DNA of 64,000 bases from Pediococcus claussenii ATCC BAA-344 (GCF_000237995.1 NC_016605.1:434001-498000); one strand, 5' to 3'; numbered from the stretch's first letter, positions 1-9,833 are shown. Numbers and translations are program-made. The notes: generated by a model from the letters alone, not told the origin.

Positions 1-666
1 TCACAAAAAGAAAAGACTTTTATGTTAAATGCTGCACACGAATTAAGGACTCCCATTGCAACCATTAGGAGTCATGCACAGTTGATAAGGCGTAGGGGAG
101 AAGGACATCCTGAAATTATTAGTAAATCCATTAATTATATTGACGAAGAAACCTACCAAATGCAATTTTTAGTCGACCAACTTTTGCTTTACGCTCGTGC
201 TGAAAATCAGGCTATTCAGATAAAAAAATATAATTTATCCAAATCAGTTGAAGAATTTGTGAGTAAGTTTAATAAGGAAATTTCTCAGACGATTTTTCTC
301 GAGTTGGACAATCATGTTTTTGTATCCGCAGATGAAGGCAATGTAAATCAAATTTTAAAAAATTTACTTTCAAATGCAAGTAAATATTCGGCCGATAATT
401 CGAATATCTTAGTTACTATAAAAAAAGAAGGCTCACATGTGGTTTTGGAAGTCCAAGACCATGGAAGTGGGATTGAAAAAAAGGATCAGGATCATATTTT
501 TGAAAGGTTTTATAGAGGTGGAAAAGTACGTGGTAATATTCCTGGTACCGGTTTAGGGCTTGCAATTTCTGAAAAATTGGCGGAGTTAAACCGTATCACA
601 TTGAATGTAAAACAGAGTGGAACAAATGGAACTACATTCGTAATTATTTTTAATGAGATTAGTTAA
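1..666 (+). CDS. Sensor histidine kinase, C-terminal part (5' end outside window)
   Basis: The frame is open from base 1, so the gene starts upstream; only the kinase core is seen. The H-box HELRTP near visible residue 12 holds the phospho-accepting histidine. The ATPase domain follows with an N-box (NLLSNASKYS), G1 (DHGSGI), F-box (FERFYRGG) and G2 (GTGLGLAI). It is a HisKA/HATPase membrane sensor kinase. Its response regulator is expected just upstream, outside the window. The signal sensed cannot be told because the sensor region is missing. Confidence 0.93.
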   Translation, partial: SQKEKTFMLNAAHELRTPIATIRSHAQLIRRRGEGHPEIISKSINYIDEETYQMQFLVDQLLLYARAENQAIQIKKYNLSKSVEEFVSKFNKEISQTIFLELDNHVFVSADEGNVNQILKNLLSNASKYSADNSNILVTIKKEGSHVVLEVQDHGSGIEKKDQDHIFERFYRGGKVRGNIPGTGLGLAISEKLAELNRITLNVKQSGTNGTTFVIIFNEIS

Positions 667-712
667 ATGCTTTATTAATTACGATAAATAACCACTAAGC
701 CAGTTTTTAGCG

Positions 713-768
713 AAAATCAGGCATGAGTAACTGAATTTTATACCAGTCGCTTGTTACCTGATTTTTTA
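713..768 (+). terminator. Rho-independent terminator after the histidine kinase
   Basis: AAAATCAGG near 713-721 pairs with CCTGATTTT near 758-766, followed by more T residues. It ends the sensor kinase transcript before the PAP2 gene. Confidence 0.6.
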
Positions 769-880
769 TATGGATAATTTAATTATTATAAAATCTCATT
801 TAACGTTTATTTATCACTACTTTTTTTACTTTCAAAATAACAGTAAAATCAAAATGATAAAATATAAATGAGGAAAAAGT

Positions 881-1552
881 ATGGAAAAATCATATAAGTT
901 GAATTATAAGAATACTCTATGGATAATCATAACTATAATCTCAATTGGACTCTTTATAGGAATGATGTTGGCAGTGATGCAAGATAGAAATAATATTAAT
1001 TCTTATGATCTTGTTGCCTTTAGAATTTTTAAAGGATTCATTACATCTACTAATACATCTTTTTTCTCAGTGGTTTCTTTTTTTGGAAGTCCGGAAATTA
1101 CGTTTTCTTTAGTAATTATTGTTTGTGTACTACTTTGGTTCGAAAATAAAAAATGGTTAGCGTTTAAAATATTTTTGTTGCAATTTTCAGGGGATATGTT
1201 GGTTTATATGATAAAGAATATCGTTAGGCGTCCCAGACCAGGAGGACAAATTATTATCGATACTGGTTTTAGTTTCCCAAGTGGCCATATGTTTAGCACC
1301 AGCTTGCTGGGGTTAGCTATAGTGATTTTATTATTGCCAGTAATGAAATCTAATAAGAAAAAATTTCTGAGTTATATTTTAATATTCATATGGATGGCGT
1401 TAGTTGGAATATCAAGAGTTTATTTAAAGGATCATTATTTTTCTGATGTACTTGCGAGCTTGTTTTTATCAATCGGATATATAGGAATATTTGATTTTAT
1501 GTTTAATTGTATAAGAAATAAGTTTAAAATAAATGTTTTCGGGGGAATTTAA
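881..1552 (+). CDS. PAP2-family membrane phosphatase
   Basis: A 223-residue integral membrane protein of the phosphatidic acid phosphatase type 2 family. All three motifs are present: K-x6-RP (KNIVRRPRP), PSGH (FPSGHMF) and SR-x5-H (SRVYLKDH). Family members remove phosphate from phosphatidic acid, phosphatidylglycerophosphate or undecaprenyl diphosphate. Beside a polyprenyl-phosphate glycosyltransferase, a role in lipid carrier recycling is plausible but inferred. The start has a GAGGA site upstream (AATGAGGAAAAAGT-ATG). The next gene begins 2 bases after the stop, so the two are co-transcribed. Confidence 0.9.
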   Translation: MEKSYKLNYKNTLWIIITIISIGLFIGMMLAVMQDRNNINSYDLVAFRIFKGFITSTNTSFFSVVSFFGSPEITFSLVIIVCVLLWFENKKWLAFKIFLLQFSGDMLVYMIKNIVRRPRPGGQIIIDTGFSFPSGHMFSTSLLGLAIVILLLPVMKSNKKKFLSYILIFIWMALVGISRVYLKDHYFSDVLASLFLSIGYIGIFDFMFNCIRNKFKINVFGGI

Positions 1553-1554
1553 AA

Positions 1555-2496
1555 ATGGAGAAATTAACCGTAGTTGTTCCTGCATTCAATGAGGAAGAAG
1601 TACTACACGACAGTATAAAAAGATTAAATGATATAGAAGCAGAACTAATTAATGATTTATCAATCGACTACCTGTCAGATATTTTAATTGTTGACGATGG
1701 TTCTACGGATAAGACATGGCACATCATTGAAGAGGAACATCGTAATAATCCGCGGATTAAGGGAATTAAGTTTAGTCGTAATTTTGGACATCAAAATGCT
1801 TTATTGGCTGGCATGCGACAAGCTATTGAAACGGCTGATATTGTGGTAACAATCGATGCAGATTTACAAGATGACCCTAATGCCATTAAGAAAATGGTTG
1901 AATTACATCAAAAAGGTAACCAAATCGTATATGGTGTCCGTAACAATCGAGATACTGATACATGGTTTAAACGAAATTCAGCACAGCTTTTCTATAAACT
2001 ACTGAATATGATTGGTGTACAACTAATTATAAATCATGCGGATTTTAGATTAATGGCAAAGCCGGCTGTTGAAGCCTTGTTAGAGTATAAAGAACGTAAT
2101 CTATTTTTACGTGGCGTTATACCTATGTTGGGATTTGAGTCAGAACGGGTATACTACAAACGAACAGCACGTACAGCTGGGACATCTAAATATCCCTTAA
2201 AGAAGATGTTGTCATTTGCTTGGGAAGGGATTACATCGCTCACAATAGCGCCTGTCCGTTTGATATTGTATCTAGGTGCTTTGGTTAGCCTTTTTGGAAT
2301 AGGAATGTTTATCTACACTGTAGTCGAAAAACTATCAGGTTCCACTGTTCACGGCTGGTCGTCACTAATGATTTCAATTTGGATATTAGGCGGATTCCAG
2401 ATGATGAGTTTAGGAATCGTTGGTGAATACATAGGAAAAGTAACCACTGAGGTTAAACGTAGACCACGATATACGGTTGAAAAGGTTTTAAGGTGA
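1555..2496 (+). CDS. GT2 polyprenyl-phosphate sugar transferase (GtrB/DPM1-like)
   Basis: A 313-residue family 2 glycosyltransferase. The N-terminal GT-A domain has VVPAFNEEE, DDGSTDKT and the metal-binding stretch DADLQDDP. Two hydrophobic helices near residues 230-295 anchor it in the membrane. GtrB/DPM1-like enzymes load a sugar from a nucleotide donor onto undecaprenyl phosphate for use on the outer face of the membrane. The next gene encodes a large multi-spanning protein that could be the partner transferase. The start follows GGGGGAATTTAAAA-ATG. The sugar is unknown. Confidence 0.88.
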   Translation: MEKLTVVVPAFNEEEVLHDSIKRLNDIEAELINDLSIDYLSDILIVDDGSTDKTWHIIEEEHRNNPRIKGIKFSRNFGHQNALLAGMRQAIETADIVVTIDADLQDDPNAIKKMVELHQKGNQIVYGVRNNRDTDTWFKRNSAQLFYKLLNMIGVQLIINHADFRLMAKPAVEALLEYKERNLFLRGVIPMLGFESERVYYKRTARTAGTSKYPLKKMLSFAWEGITSLTIAPVRLILYLGALVSLFGIGMFIYTVVEKLSGSTVHGWSSLMISIWILGGFQMMSLGIVGEYIGKVTTEVKRRPRYTVEKVLR

Positions 2497-2502
2497 TAAC
2501 GG

Positions 2503-4479
2503 ATGAGGCCGACAGCTAAAATAGAAAATATCTTTCCGGCGATATTGATTCTTTTTATGATAATTGGAATCGTTAGCAATTTAGGTACTGATGGTAAATT
2601 TTTGGTAAGTACCTCAATCTTGGCATTAGCGGTGATACTATTAATTACTGGCATTAAATTAAAACCAGTTTTGGAAAATATATCGAAGCCAAATTTAAAA
2701 AAAATTATCATAGTAGGATTGATAATTATTTTTGTCGTGCAAATCTTAGTGTTGAAATTTTTACCTGCAACAGTGTTTCATGATCCGTTTAGGGTCTTAT
2801 CACAAGCCGAAACATTAAGTATAGGTAATCATAGTTGGAGTAACTCAACTTATTTCTGGCGCTATCCTAATAATGTTTCGATTGCGTTTCTACTTTCTAA
2901 ATGGATTGAACTTACTAACTTGTTCAACATCTCGACTAATTTATCAGTTAATATGCTTTCAATAATTTTCTTGGATACTTTTATATTGTTAACTATAAGA
3001 TTTGTCGAGAGAATTAGTAAAAGTAGTTTTGGACCAATAGTCCTTCTAAGTTTTTTTGTAGTTAGTCCGTTTGCTTATACATACTATTTGCAAGTGTTTT
3101 ATTCTGATTTGCCTAGTATGTTGGCGCTTCTAATAACTTTCGTGATTTTATATGGGTGGAAGAATTATTCGACACAACTTAAGGTTGTTCAAGGAATATT
3201 GTTAACAATTATCATAGCCGTTGGACAATTGTTAAAGCCAACTTTGATTTTTGTCCTAATAGCAATTTTATTGGTTGTGATATTACGTGGAATAAGTAAA
3301 AATTTACGTGAGTCCATAAAAAAAATAGCAGTTCCGCTGGTGTTGATTACTTTGGGGATTGGAATAGCTTTTCCAGCTTCTAAGTTAATTGAGCAACAGA
3401 TAAATTTTCATCAAAATTCAAAATATCAATTGCCTATGGAACACTGGGTGTGGATGAGTTACAGTCCTCAAGGTAATGGCGAATATGTCGGAAATGATGT
3501 AGAAACAATGATGAAAATGAACTCCATCGAACAAAGGAAAACCTATCTAAAAACGGCTTTACCAAAGCGAATCGAACGGTTAGGTGTGGCGAAAGTTATT
3601 CAGCGATGGGTTACAAAGGCGGGTATTTTTTTGAATGTTAGTGGCATCCAAATAGCTTACACGGGTGGATATATCAATGCTTCTCATGGTTATCAAGTAA
3701 TTGCACCGATACTTAGTTTGGTTGGGAAAGTTATAATGCAGTCGGGCTTTATCTTATTATATTTAATTGTCATAGTTAAAAGCCTTCGAATAATAAAAAT
3801 GAAGGAAAAACTGAATATAAAAGCAGAAATAGCCTTGATTCTTGCACTTGGATATTTAGCTTTTCATACACTGGTATGGGAATCAGAAAACAGGTATGGG
3901 CAAGTAATAATTCCAATGTTGATATTGATTGCTTCACTAAGGTTGCCCCCCCTGATGGAGGTTGCCCAAGTTAAAAGTGTAAAAAATAAATGGTTAAATA
4001 TTGGATTAATCAGTAGTGTAGTAGTTTTTGCTGGAACGATTGGAACCTTTTTAGCTACCAAAAGTGGGGAAAGCACCACACTAATTGTTGCGGCGCAAAG
4101 AAGTCAGCTGTCCTCACAGTATGGAGCCAAAAAAACCATAATTAGTGCACATAGTAGCGTTAATCAGAAAGTAAATCTTAATTATAATAGCAGTCGCTTT
4201 TCTGTTTTAACACCTTATAAGGCTAAGTTTAAATTGTATTTAGTGAATCTTGATACAAATAAAAAGATAAAGTTAAAAAATGGAAGTGAGTTTGCCTATT
4301 ATGAGGGGGCATTGCAACGGGGACATTATCAGATAATTGTTGAGAATCCCAGTTCTAAGGACCAATCAATGTCAATAACTGTGATGCAAGATTATAAATT
4401 GGCACCTTATGGAATCAAAATAGGTAATACTGAATATAAGCATTCGTCACTAGTTTATACAGCAACTAGGATAAATTAA
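2503..4479 (+). CDS. Multi-spanning membrane protein, probable lipid-linked-sugar glycosyltransferase
   Basis: A 658-residue protein with about a dozen hydrophobic segments over residues 10-520, then a soluble tail (about 540-658) predicted to face outward. This layout resembles GT-C glycosyltransferases that take sugars from polyprenyl phosphate, and the GtrB-like gene 6 bases upstream supports that. I see no family-defining motif, so the activity is inferred. The ATG follows AAGGTGATAACGG. It is the last gene of the PAP2-GT2 cluster and is followed by a terminator. Confidence 0.7.
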   Translation: MRPTAKIENIFPAILILFMIIGIVSNLGTDGKFLVSTSILALAVILLITGIKLKPVLENISKPNLKKIIIVGLIIIFVVQILVLKFLPATVFHDPFRVLSQAETLSIGNHSWSNSTYFWRYPNNVSIAFLLSKWIELTNLFNISTNLSVNMLSIIFLDTFILLTIRFVERISKSSFGPIVLLSFFVVSPFAYTYYLQVFYSDLPSMLALLITFVILYGWKNYSTQLKVVQGILLTIIIAVGQLLKPTLIFVLIAILLVVILRGISKNLRESIKKIAVPLVLITLGIGIAFPASKLIEQQINFHQNSKYQLPMEHWVWMSYSPQGNGEYVGNDVETMMKMNSIEQRKTYLKTALPKRIERLGVAKVIQRWVTKAGIFLNVSGIQIAYTGGYINASHGYQVIAPILSLVGKVIMQSGFILLYLIVIVKSLRIIKMKEKLNIKAEIALILALGYLAFHTLVWESENRYGQVIIPMLILIASLRLPPLMEVAQVKSVKNKWLNIGLISSVVVFAGTIGTFLATKSGESTTLIVAAQRSQLSSQYGAKKTIISAHSSVNQKVNLNYNSSRFSVLTPYKAKFKLYLVNLDTNKKIKLKNGSEFAYYEGALQRGHYQIIVENPSSKDQSMSITVMQDYKLAPYGIKIGNTEYKHSSLVYTATRIN

Positions 4480-4494
4480 TTAATATTTATTTAA

Positions 4495-4537
4495 AACGCC
4501 GAAGGATGAAACTCATCTTCAGCGTTTTTATTTTCTA
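4495..4537 (+). terminator. Terminator after the glycosylation cluster
   Basis: AAACGCCGAAGGATGA pairs imperfectly with TCATCTTCAGCGTTTTT, ending in a T-run. Confidence 0.65.
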
Positions 4538-4539
4538 GC

Positions 4540-4763
4540 TAGAGGGTAGTGTACGAGAATCTTGACTTTTATATACAAAACCAGCTTAACTTGACGAGCT
4601 AGCAGCCCTCATAAGCAAAGCGGCTTGTTTCACTCTCTATCTGAAATGAGTTGCGCAAGCCAGCTTCTTCCGGTTAACCTAAAAAGGAGACCATGACCAA
4701 ACCCGTCATAATCTCCCTTTTCTGTTAATCCTCACAAGCAAAACGGCTTGTTTCACTCTCTAT
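4540..4763 (-). repeat. Dispersed intergenic repeat: one longer copy and one partial copy
   Basis: A 34-base sequence beginning CCTCATAAGCAAAGCGG occurs at 4607-4640 and again at 4730-4763 with two mismatches. Read on the minus strand, the longer copy (about 4640 down to 4545) matches the start of the repeat array at 29277-29370: ATAGAGAGTRAAACAA, then CTAGCTCGTYAAG, then AAGATWCTCGTA. Both places lie directly 3' of a gene, here the ion channel gene that ends at 4765. The stretch holds no coding sequence. Confidence 0.75.
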
Positions 4764-4764
4764 T

Positions 4765-5520
4765 TTATTTCATCCTTTTTCGTTGTGTTCGTTTATCGCT
4801 TGTTTGTTTTTCAAGGCGATCTACTTTTGCATTTAAATCATCGATTTTGCGAATCAATGTACTCATATCAGCTTCTTGGATATCACTGGTTGCTGAAGTG
4901 AAGAATCCAGTTATTGTACTTGTTAATAAACCAATAAAGCCAATACCACCAAACATTAAGAACGCTGCAATTATCTTTCCAATAGGGGTTTTAGGCGATA
5001 TATCACCATAACCAACGGTAGTGGCGGTAGTAATTGCCCACCAGAGTGCTGAGGATAGGGGAATTCGTTCAACAATTGAATACATTAAAGCACTGAAAGC
5101 CAAGATTACAATACTGACCGTGAACAAATTTAAGAATCCGGTATCATAAATGAAACGATGTACCTCGCTTGAAAATCTTCCATCGAGCCCCAAACGCCAT
5201 AGTAAATGATGGGAGCGAATAATTCTAATAACTCTGGCAATTCGGAAGATAGCAAATATAGGATGAAGAGGTACTAAACCAAGTAAATCAAACGAATTTT
5301 GAACAAGAAAATTGATTTTATTTTTTGCGAATCCAAATCGTAAGGCATAATCAAGCGCAAAAATAGCTAGAATGCTATCTAAAAATTTGATTACACGCGG
5401 ATCGGATAGCGATATAGTTTTTGTTAAAAAGCCAGTCAGCACCGTAAAAATTGAAATTAAAGCGAGAATTGCAAATGAAAAGTCATATATATTTATAAGA
5501 AGCCTTTTTTTTGAAGTCAT
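4765..5520 (-). CDS. Voltage-gated-type potassium channel
   Basis: A 251-residue six-helix channel subunit. The selectivity filter TVGYGD sits in ATTVGYGDISPKT, between the last two transmembrane helices. An S4-like helix carries spaced arginines (RIARVIRIIR), so it looks like a voltage sensor. The C-terminal tail (about residues 215-251) is charged and may form a short coiled coil. It probably conducts K+ across the cell membrane. Transcribed alone on the minus strand; the start follows TTAGGAAGATAAT. The dispersed repeat lies directly after the stop. Confidence 0.9.
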   Translation of the reverse strand: MTSKKRLLINIYDFSFAILALISIFTVLTGFLTKTISLSDPRVIKFLDSILAIFALDYALRFGFAKNKINFLVQNSFDLLGLVPLHPIFAIFRIARVIRIIRSHHLLWRLGLDGRFSSEVHRFIYDTGFLNLFTVSIVILAFSALMYSIVERIPLSSALWWAITTATTVGYGDISPKTPIGKIIAAFLMFGGIGFIGLLTSTITGFFTSATSDIQEADMSTLIRKIDDLNAKVDRLEKQTSDKRTQRKRMK

Positions 5521-5658
5521 ATTATCTTCCTAACTCTATAGTTATTCTTATTTTAACCTTTTTTTAAAACGTGTAAATACTGTGAATTAGTCTTTGAATT
5601 AGTTTAACATCTGATATTTTTGGTATGATTAGTTCATTAGTTAATTGGAGGTTAGGAC

Positions 5659-6630
5659 ATGAAAAAGATTTTAGCTTTGCATACTGGTGGAACGATTTCA
5701 ATGTCAGCAAGCAATGGATCGGTTAGTACGAACGAAGAAAATCCTCTTTTGGATAGTCAGTTTATTAGCGATAATATTGAACTTGTTAATGAGGTGATTT
5801 TAAATAAACCATCTGAACACATTACTCCAGATGACATGTTAATATTAAAAAAGAGGGTTCAAGAGGCAGAACAAAACCGAGAATGTGATGGAATCGTTAT
5901 CACTCATGGAACGGACACTCTTGAAGAGACGGCCTACTTTTTGGATTTGACGGTTCCAAATACAATTCCAATCGTTGTAACGGGAGCTATGAGGTCTTCA
6001 AACGAATTGGGCTCTGATGGTGTTTATAACTTTCAAAGTGCCATTTTAACAGCCGCTTCTGATGAGGCCTCTGACAAAGGTGTTCTGGTGGTCATGAATG
6101 ATGAGATTCATACAGCACGCTATGTGACCAAAACACATACAACCAATGTAAATACTTTCAGAACACCAACTTTTGGACCGATTGGAATTGTATATAAGCG
6201 TGATATTAGATTCTTTCAAGCATTGATTAAGCAACAGTCATGTGACATCCATTCTCTTGAGAAGGGTGTGCTTTTAATTAAGGCTTATGCGGGGCTTCCT
6301 GGCGAAATATTTGAGGCAATTAACCGTCCTAGCACAAAAGGTGTGGTAGTTGAGGGACTTGGGGCTGGAAATCTGCCAACCGAAGTCGTACAACCAATTC
6401 AAGATTTACTTGACAATGGAATTCCAGTTATTATGGTTTCGAGATGTTATAACGGTGTGGCGGAGCCTATTTATGACTACCCAGGTGGCGGAATTGACCT
6501 TGAACGGATGGGTGTGATTTTCTGCCAAGGGTTGAATGGACCAAAAGCACGATTAAAACTTCAGATTGGTGTTAGTGCGCATATGGATCAAGAAGGATTA
6601 GCAAGATACATGCGAGATGCAGTTTCATAG
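5659..6630 (+). CDS. ansA: L-asparaginase, cytoplasmic type I
   Basis: A 323-residue enzyme that hydrolyses L-asparagine to aspartate and ammonia. Both catalytic threonine motifs are present: HTGGTIS near residue 8 and THGTDTLEET near residue 88. There is no signal peptide, consistent with the cytoplasmic form. The length is normal for the family. The start has TTGGAGGTTAGGAC-ATG. The pepO-like gene begins 52 bases downstream and may be co-transcribed; together they suggest amino acid and peptide catabolism. Confidence 0.92.
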   Translation: MKKILALHTGGTISMSASNGSVSTNEENPLLDSQFISDNIELVNEVILNKPSEHITPDDMLILKKRVQEAEQNRECDGIVITHGTDTLEETAYFLDLTVPNTIPIVVTGAMRSSNELGSDGVYNFQSAILTAASDEASDKGVLVVMNDEIHTARYVTKTHTTNVNTFRTPTFGPIGIVYKRDIRFFQALIKQQSCDIHSLEKGVLLIKAYAGLPGEIFEAINRPSTKGVVVEGLGAGNLPTEVVQPIQDLLDNGIPVIMVSRCYNGVAEPIYDYPGGGIDLERMGVIFCQGLNGPKARLKLQIGVSAHMDQEGLARYMRDAVS

Positions 6631-6682
6631 AAAAAAACAAGTGTATAATTAACCCAATCAGATTTGAAAGGTGGAATAGTTT

Positions 6683-8596
6683 ATGGCAACTTCTTTAAAA
6701 GACGATTTTTACGAGGCGGTTAACGGTGATTGGATTGCTCAGGCGACCATTCCAAGTGACCATTCATCAACTGGAGGTTTTATGGATTTGGTTGACGGGG
6801 TTGATGAAAAGTTAATGAATGATTTTAAGCAAATGCAGTCCGGGAAGCTTAAAGTGGAAACGCCAGAATTGATGGAGTTCTTAAAGTTCTTTCGTTTAGC
6901 AGCGGATTTTAAACAGCGTGATGCTGATGGGGTGGCACCACTATTACCCTTCTTGAAAAGGATTGAATCGCTTAACAATTGGACAGATTTGAATGAGCAA
7001 ATCATTGAGTTAAGTCTTGATGGCTTTGATGTTCCATTAGACTTAGGAGTTGAACCCGATTTGAAGGGCGATGGGGCTAACAAAAAGAATGTTTTGTGGG
7101 CAGGTGGTCTGAGTTTGATTCTTCCTGATAAAACGTATTATGAAGATACTAATCCAGCTGGTAAGCAGTTAATGGATGTGTTTACTCAAATGATGATTGC
7201 CTTATTTGAAAAATTGGGCAAAACAACTGATGAAGCAACTTTGATTGTGGAAGCAGCAAAACGCTTTGATGCTAGTTTTGCACCTTATCGTAAGAATTCT
7301 GAAGAGCTAAGCGACGTTGCTAAGTTGTATAATCCTCAATCATTTGAAAGTTTTACAAGCGCGATTGGCCAATTGGACGCTAAAAAAATGATTACGGGGC
7401 TATTAGGAACTACACCAGATCAAGTTATTGTGACAGAACCACGCTTTTTTGAAAACTATAACCAGTTTGTTAATGCTGAAAACTTTGAAGATATTAAGGC
7501 TTGGATGATGGTCAATGTTGTTCGTTCACTTTCGCCATATCTAAGTGAAGAGATGCGCCAACTTGGTGGAACATATGGAAGAGCATTATCGGGACAAAAA
7601 GAAGCCATGAAACAAGAAAAAAGTGCTTTTTATCTTTCGAGGAGTACCTTTAATCAAGTTGTGGGTCAATATTATGGTAATAAGTACTTTGGTGAAGAGG
7701 CTAAGCAAGATGTTCATGATATGGTGGTTGCCATGATTAATGTATATGAAAAACGCTTGCAACAAAATGATTGGCTAGGACAAGCTACTAAAGAAAAGGC
7801 AATAACCAAACTAAAATCACTGAAGATTTTGGTTGGTTATCCAGATGAATTAAAAGAAGTATACAAGAAGTTAAAGACAAAGACTGCCGATGAGGGAAGT
7901 TCACTAGTAGAAAACGTCCAAAACTTTTCTAAGATTTTCTTGGAAGATAATTTATCAAAATTTGGAAAAGAAGTCGATCGCAGTGAGTGGCACATGAGTG
8001 CAGATACCGTAAATGCATATTATTCTCCTGAAGGTAATCTTATTTGTTTCCCAGCGGCTATTTTGCAGGCACCATTTTACAGCTTGAAACAATCTGCTAG
8101 TCAAAATTATGGAGGAATAGGGGCTGTAATTGCTCATGAGATTTCACATGCATTTGATCCAAATGGTGCATTGTTTGACGAATATGGTAATTTAGATAAT
8201 TGGTGGACTGATGATGATCTAAGTCATTTCCATGAATTATCACAGGCTATGGTGGATGAGTTTGACGGATTAGAATTTGCAGGTGGAAAAGTAAATGGAA
8301 AGCTAGTTGTAACTGAAAATGTTGCAGATGACGGTGGCATGAGTGCAGCTTTGGAAGCTACTAAACAGACGGCAAATCCAGACTTAAAAGCTTTCTTCGT
8401 TAACTGGGCCACAATTTGGAGAACAAAGGCAACCAAAGAACGCGAACAGCTATTATTGTCAATTGATGTTCATGCACCGGCTAAATTACGTGCAAATGTG
8501 CAAGTTAAAAACTTTGATGAATTTTATGAAGCTTTTAATGTTCATAAAGATGATGGTATGTATTTGGAACCAGCTAAGCGAGTTCAGATTTGGTAA
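6683..8596 (+). CDS. pepO: M13-family zinc endopeptidase PepO
   Basis: A 637-residue neprilysin-type metallopeptidase that cleaves oligopeptides inside the cell. The zinc motif HEISH (HExxH) lies in VIAHEISHAFDP near residue 481. The second conserved block ENVADDGG (ENxxD) supplies the third ligand. The C-terminus ends in a tryptophan, as in the family. No signal peptide is visible. The ATG follows GAAAGGTGGAATAGTTT. Confidence 0.93.
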   Translation: MATSLKDDFYEAVNGDWIAQATIPSDHSSTGGFMDLVDGVDEKLMNDFKQMQSGKLKVETPELMEFLKFFRLAADFKQRDADGVAPLLPFLKRIESLNNWTDLNEQIIELSLDGFDVPLDLGVEPDLKGDGANKKNVLWAGGLSLILPDKTYYEDTNPAGKQLMDVFTQMMIALFEKLGKTTDEATLIVEAAKRFDASFAPYRKNSEELSDVAKLYNPQSFESFTSAIGQLDAKKMITGLLGTTPDQVIVTEPRFFENYNQFVNAENFEDIKAWMMVNVVRSLSPYLSEEMRQLGGTYGRALSGQKEAMKQEKSAFYLSRSTFNQVVGQYYGNKYFGEEAKQDVHDMVVAMINVYEKRLQQNDWLGQATKEKAITKLKSLKILVGYPDELKEVYKKLKTKTADEGSSLVENVQNFSKIFLEDNLSKFGKEVDRSEWHMSADTVNAYYSPEGNLICFPAAILQAPFYSLKQSASQNYGGIGAVIAHEISHAFDPNGALFDEYGNLDNWWTDDDLSHFHELSQAMVDEFDGLEFAGGKVNGKLVVTENVADDGGMSAALEATKQTANPDLKAFFVNWATIWRTKATKEREQLLLSIDVHAPAKLRANVQVKNFDEFYEAFNVHKDDGMYLEPAKRVQIW

Positions 8597-8691
8597 AGAG
8601 GCAGAATAATTGGATTTGATTTCCGAATTTGTACCAATAGTTTGGGAACTGAATTTATCATGTTATTACTATTGAAAACAAATGAAAACAA

Positions 8692-8738
8692 AAAAATCCT
8701 GATAGGTCATTACTTAAGACGCTATCAGGATTTTTTTA
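8692..8738. terminator. Bidirectional terminator between pepO and the lipoprotein gene
   Basis: AAAAATCCTGATAG pairs with CTATCAGGATTTTT, with A-runs before and T-runs after, so it can serve both converging genes. Confidence 0.8.
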
Positions 8739-8740
8739 GA

Positions 8741-9694
8741 TTATTTAGTTATATAAATGTAAAGACGAGTAGTAGAGAGGCCAATGTTAAATTTGACGCC
8801 ATTTGAAGTGATTGTTTTCATTGTGGTTTGACCACTTTTGGCCTTTTTACTATATGACTTAAACTGATTCATAACGTCCTTAGGATTAGCGCCTACTTCC
8901 TTGGCTGCAATACCAAATGCTGTCCCAAATCCCTTGGCTTGACTAGGGTGCTTCATAGCTTTAGTAGTCGCTATAACGGTTAGTCCCATCATATCACCAT
9001 TCTGATAATTACCACGAATTTGGTATTCCTTTTGATTGACCCATTCAGTTACACCTGTTTTGGGTGAGTCAGGGATTAACTGATCTTTTTTGTCATTTTT
9101 AATTTTATCCATATCAGATTGTAACTGGGCACTTTGTTTCTTTAAATCTGATGCTTGTTGTTGCATTGCCTTCATTTTTTGCATGGCTTGCACACGTTCT
9201 GCAGCAGGCATGGCCGCCAATTCCGCTTGTGCTTTTTTGGGATCAGCAGGTGCTTGCTTTTTTAACTCAGCACCTTCTTTTTGTAGCTTTTGAGCTAGTT
9301 GCTGATCCGATTTTGACATGTTCATACCAACAATTGCCTGATTAAATGAATCTTTAAATTTTGAAAAATCTGCCAAACGTTTTTCTTTTTCCACAGTTAC
9401 GGTTTTGCTAATTGTTGAACCGTCATTTTTTGCAGTGACCTTAACTTTTTGTTCTTTAGTAGTTGATGGAATCTCAATTGTATATGCGCCACCAACATTT
9501 TTGGTGCTTTGAGTAGCAGCATTATCAATTGAATAAGAAACTTTCGCTTTGGAGGCAACTCGTCCCTTAATGATGGCAACCATCCCATCTGCCTTTTTTG
9601 TAGAAGCGCCAACAGTTAAGTTGTCACGGCTACAACCAGCCAATGCAAGTGCAACTGCACCAAGTGATAATAGAAGTCCAATTTTTTTATTCAT
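8741..9694 (-). CDS. Lipoprotein with a coiled-coil middle, unknown function
   Basis: A 317-residue predicted lipoprotein. The signal peptide runs MNKKIGLLLSLGAVALALAGC with a clear lipobox (LAGC). After it comes a short beta-rich domain (about residues 28-105), a long Gln/Lys/Ala-rich region likely to form a coiled coil (about 115-200), and a C-terminal domain. I do not recognise its function. I start it at the ATG at 9694 with a GAGGG site 9 bases upstream; an in-frame TTG at 9703 would sit too close to that site. Confidence 0.8.
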   Translation of the reverse strand: MNKKIGLLLSLGAVALALAGCSRDNLTVGASTKKADGMVAIIKGRVASKAKVSYSIDNAATQSTKNVGGAYTIEIPSTTKEQKVKVTAKNDGSTISKTVTVEKEKRLADFSKFKDSFNQAIVGMNMSKSDQQLAQKLQKEGAELKKQAPADPKKAQAELAAMPAAERVQAMQKMKAMQQQASDLKKQSAQLQSDMDKIKNDKKDQLIPDSPKTGVTEWVNQKEYQIRGNYQNGDMMGLTVIATTKAMKHPSQAKGFGTAFGIAAKEVGANPKDVMNQFKSYSKKAKSGQTTMKTITSNGVKFNIGLSTTRLYIYITK

Positions 9695-9795
9695 TATTTC
9701 CAACCCTCATTATAAAATATGACACACTGTCATTAGATTCAATTAGTATACACCTTTTTTAATTAAAAGTATTATTGAGCTCATTCTAGTAAAAC

Positions 9796-9831
9796 ACGAA
9801 CTTTAATTAAGCAAAAAAACTTTTAGTTCGT
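9796..9831 (+). promoter_or_regulatory. Paired PurBox-like sites (probable PurR operator)
   Basis: ACGAAC at 9796-9801 and GTTCGT at 9826-9831 form an inverted pair with 26 bases between the CGAA and TTCG cores. This matches the arrangement of Bacillus-type PurR control regions. A further AAACACGAAC lies near 9894. The pair sits just upstream of the -35 of the purine permease promoter. Confidence 0.6.
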
Positions 9832-9833
9832 TA

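Noticed and set aside
4748-5011. Plus-strand open frame opposite the ion channel gene
   Set aside because: Shadow of the channel coding sequence; no ribosome site.
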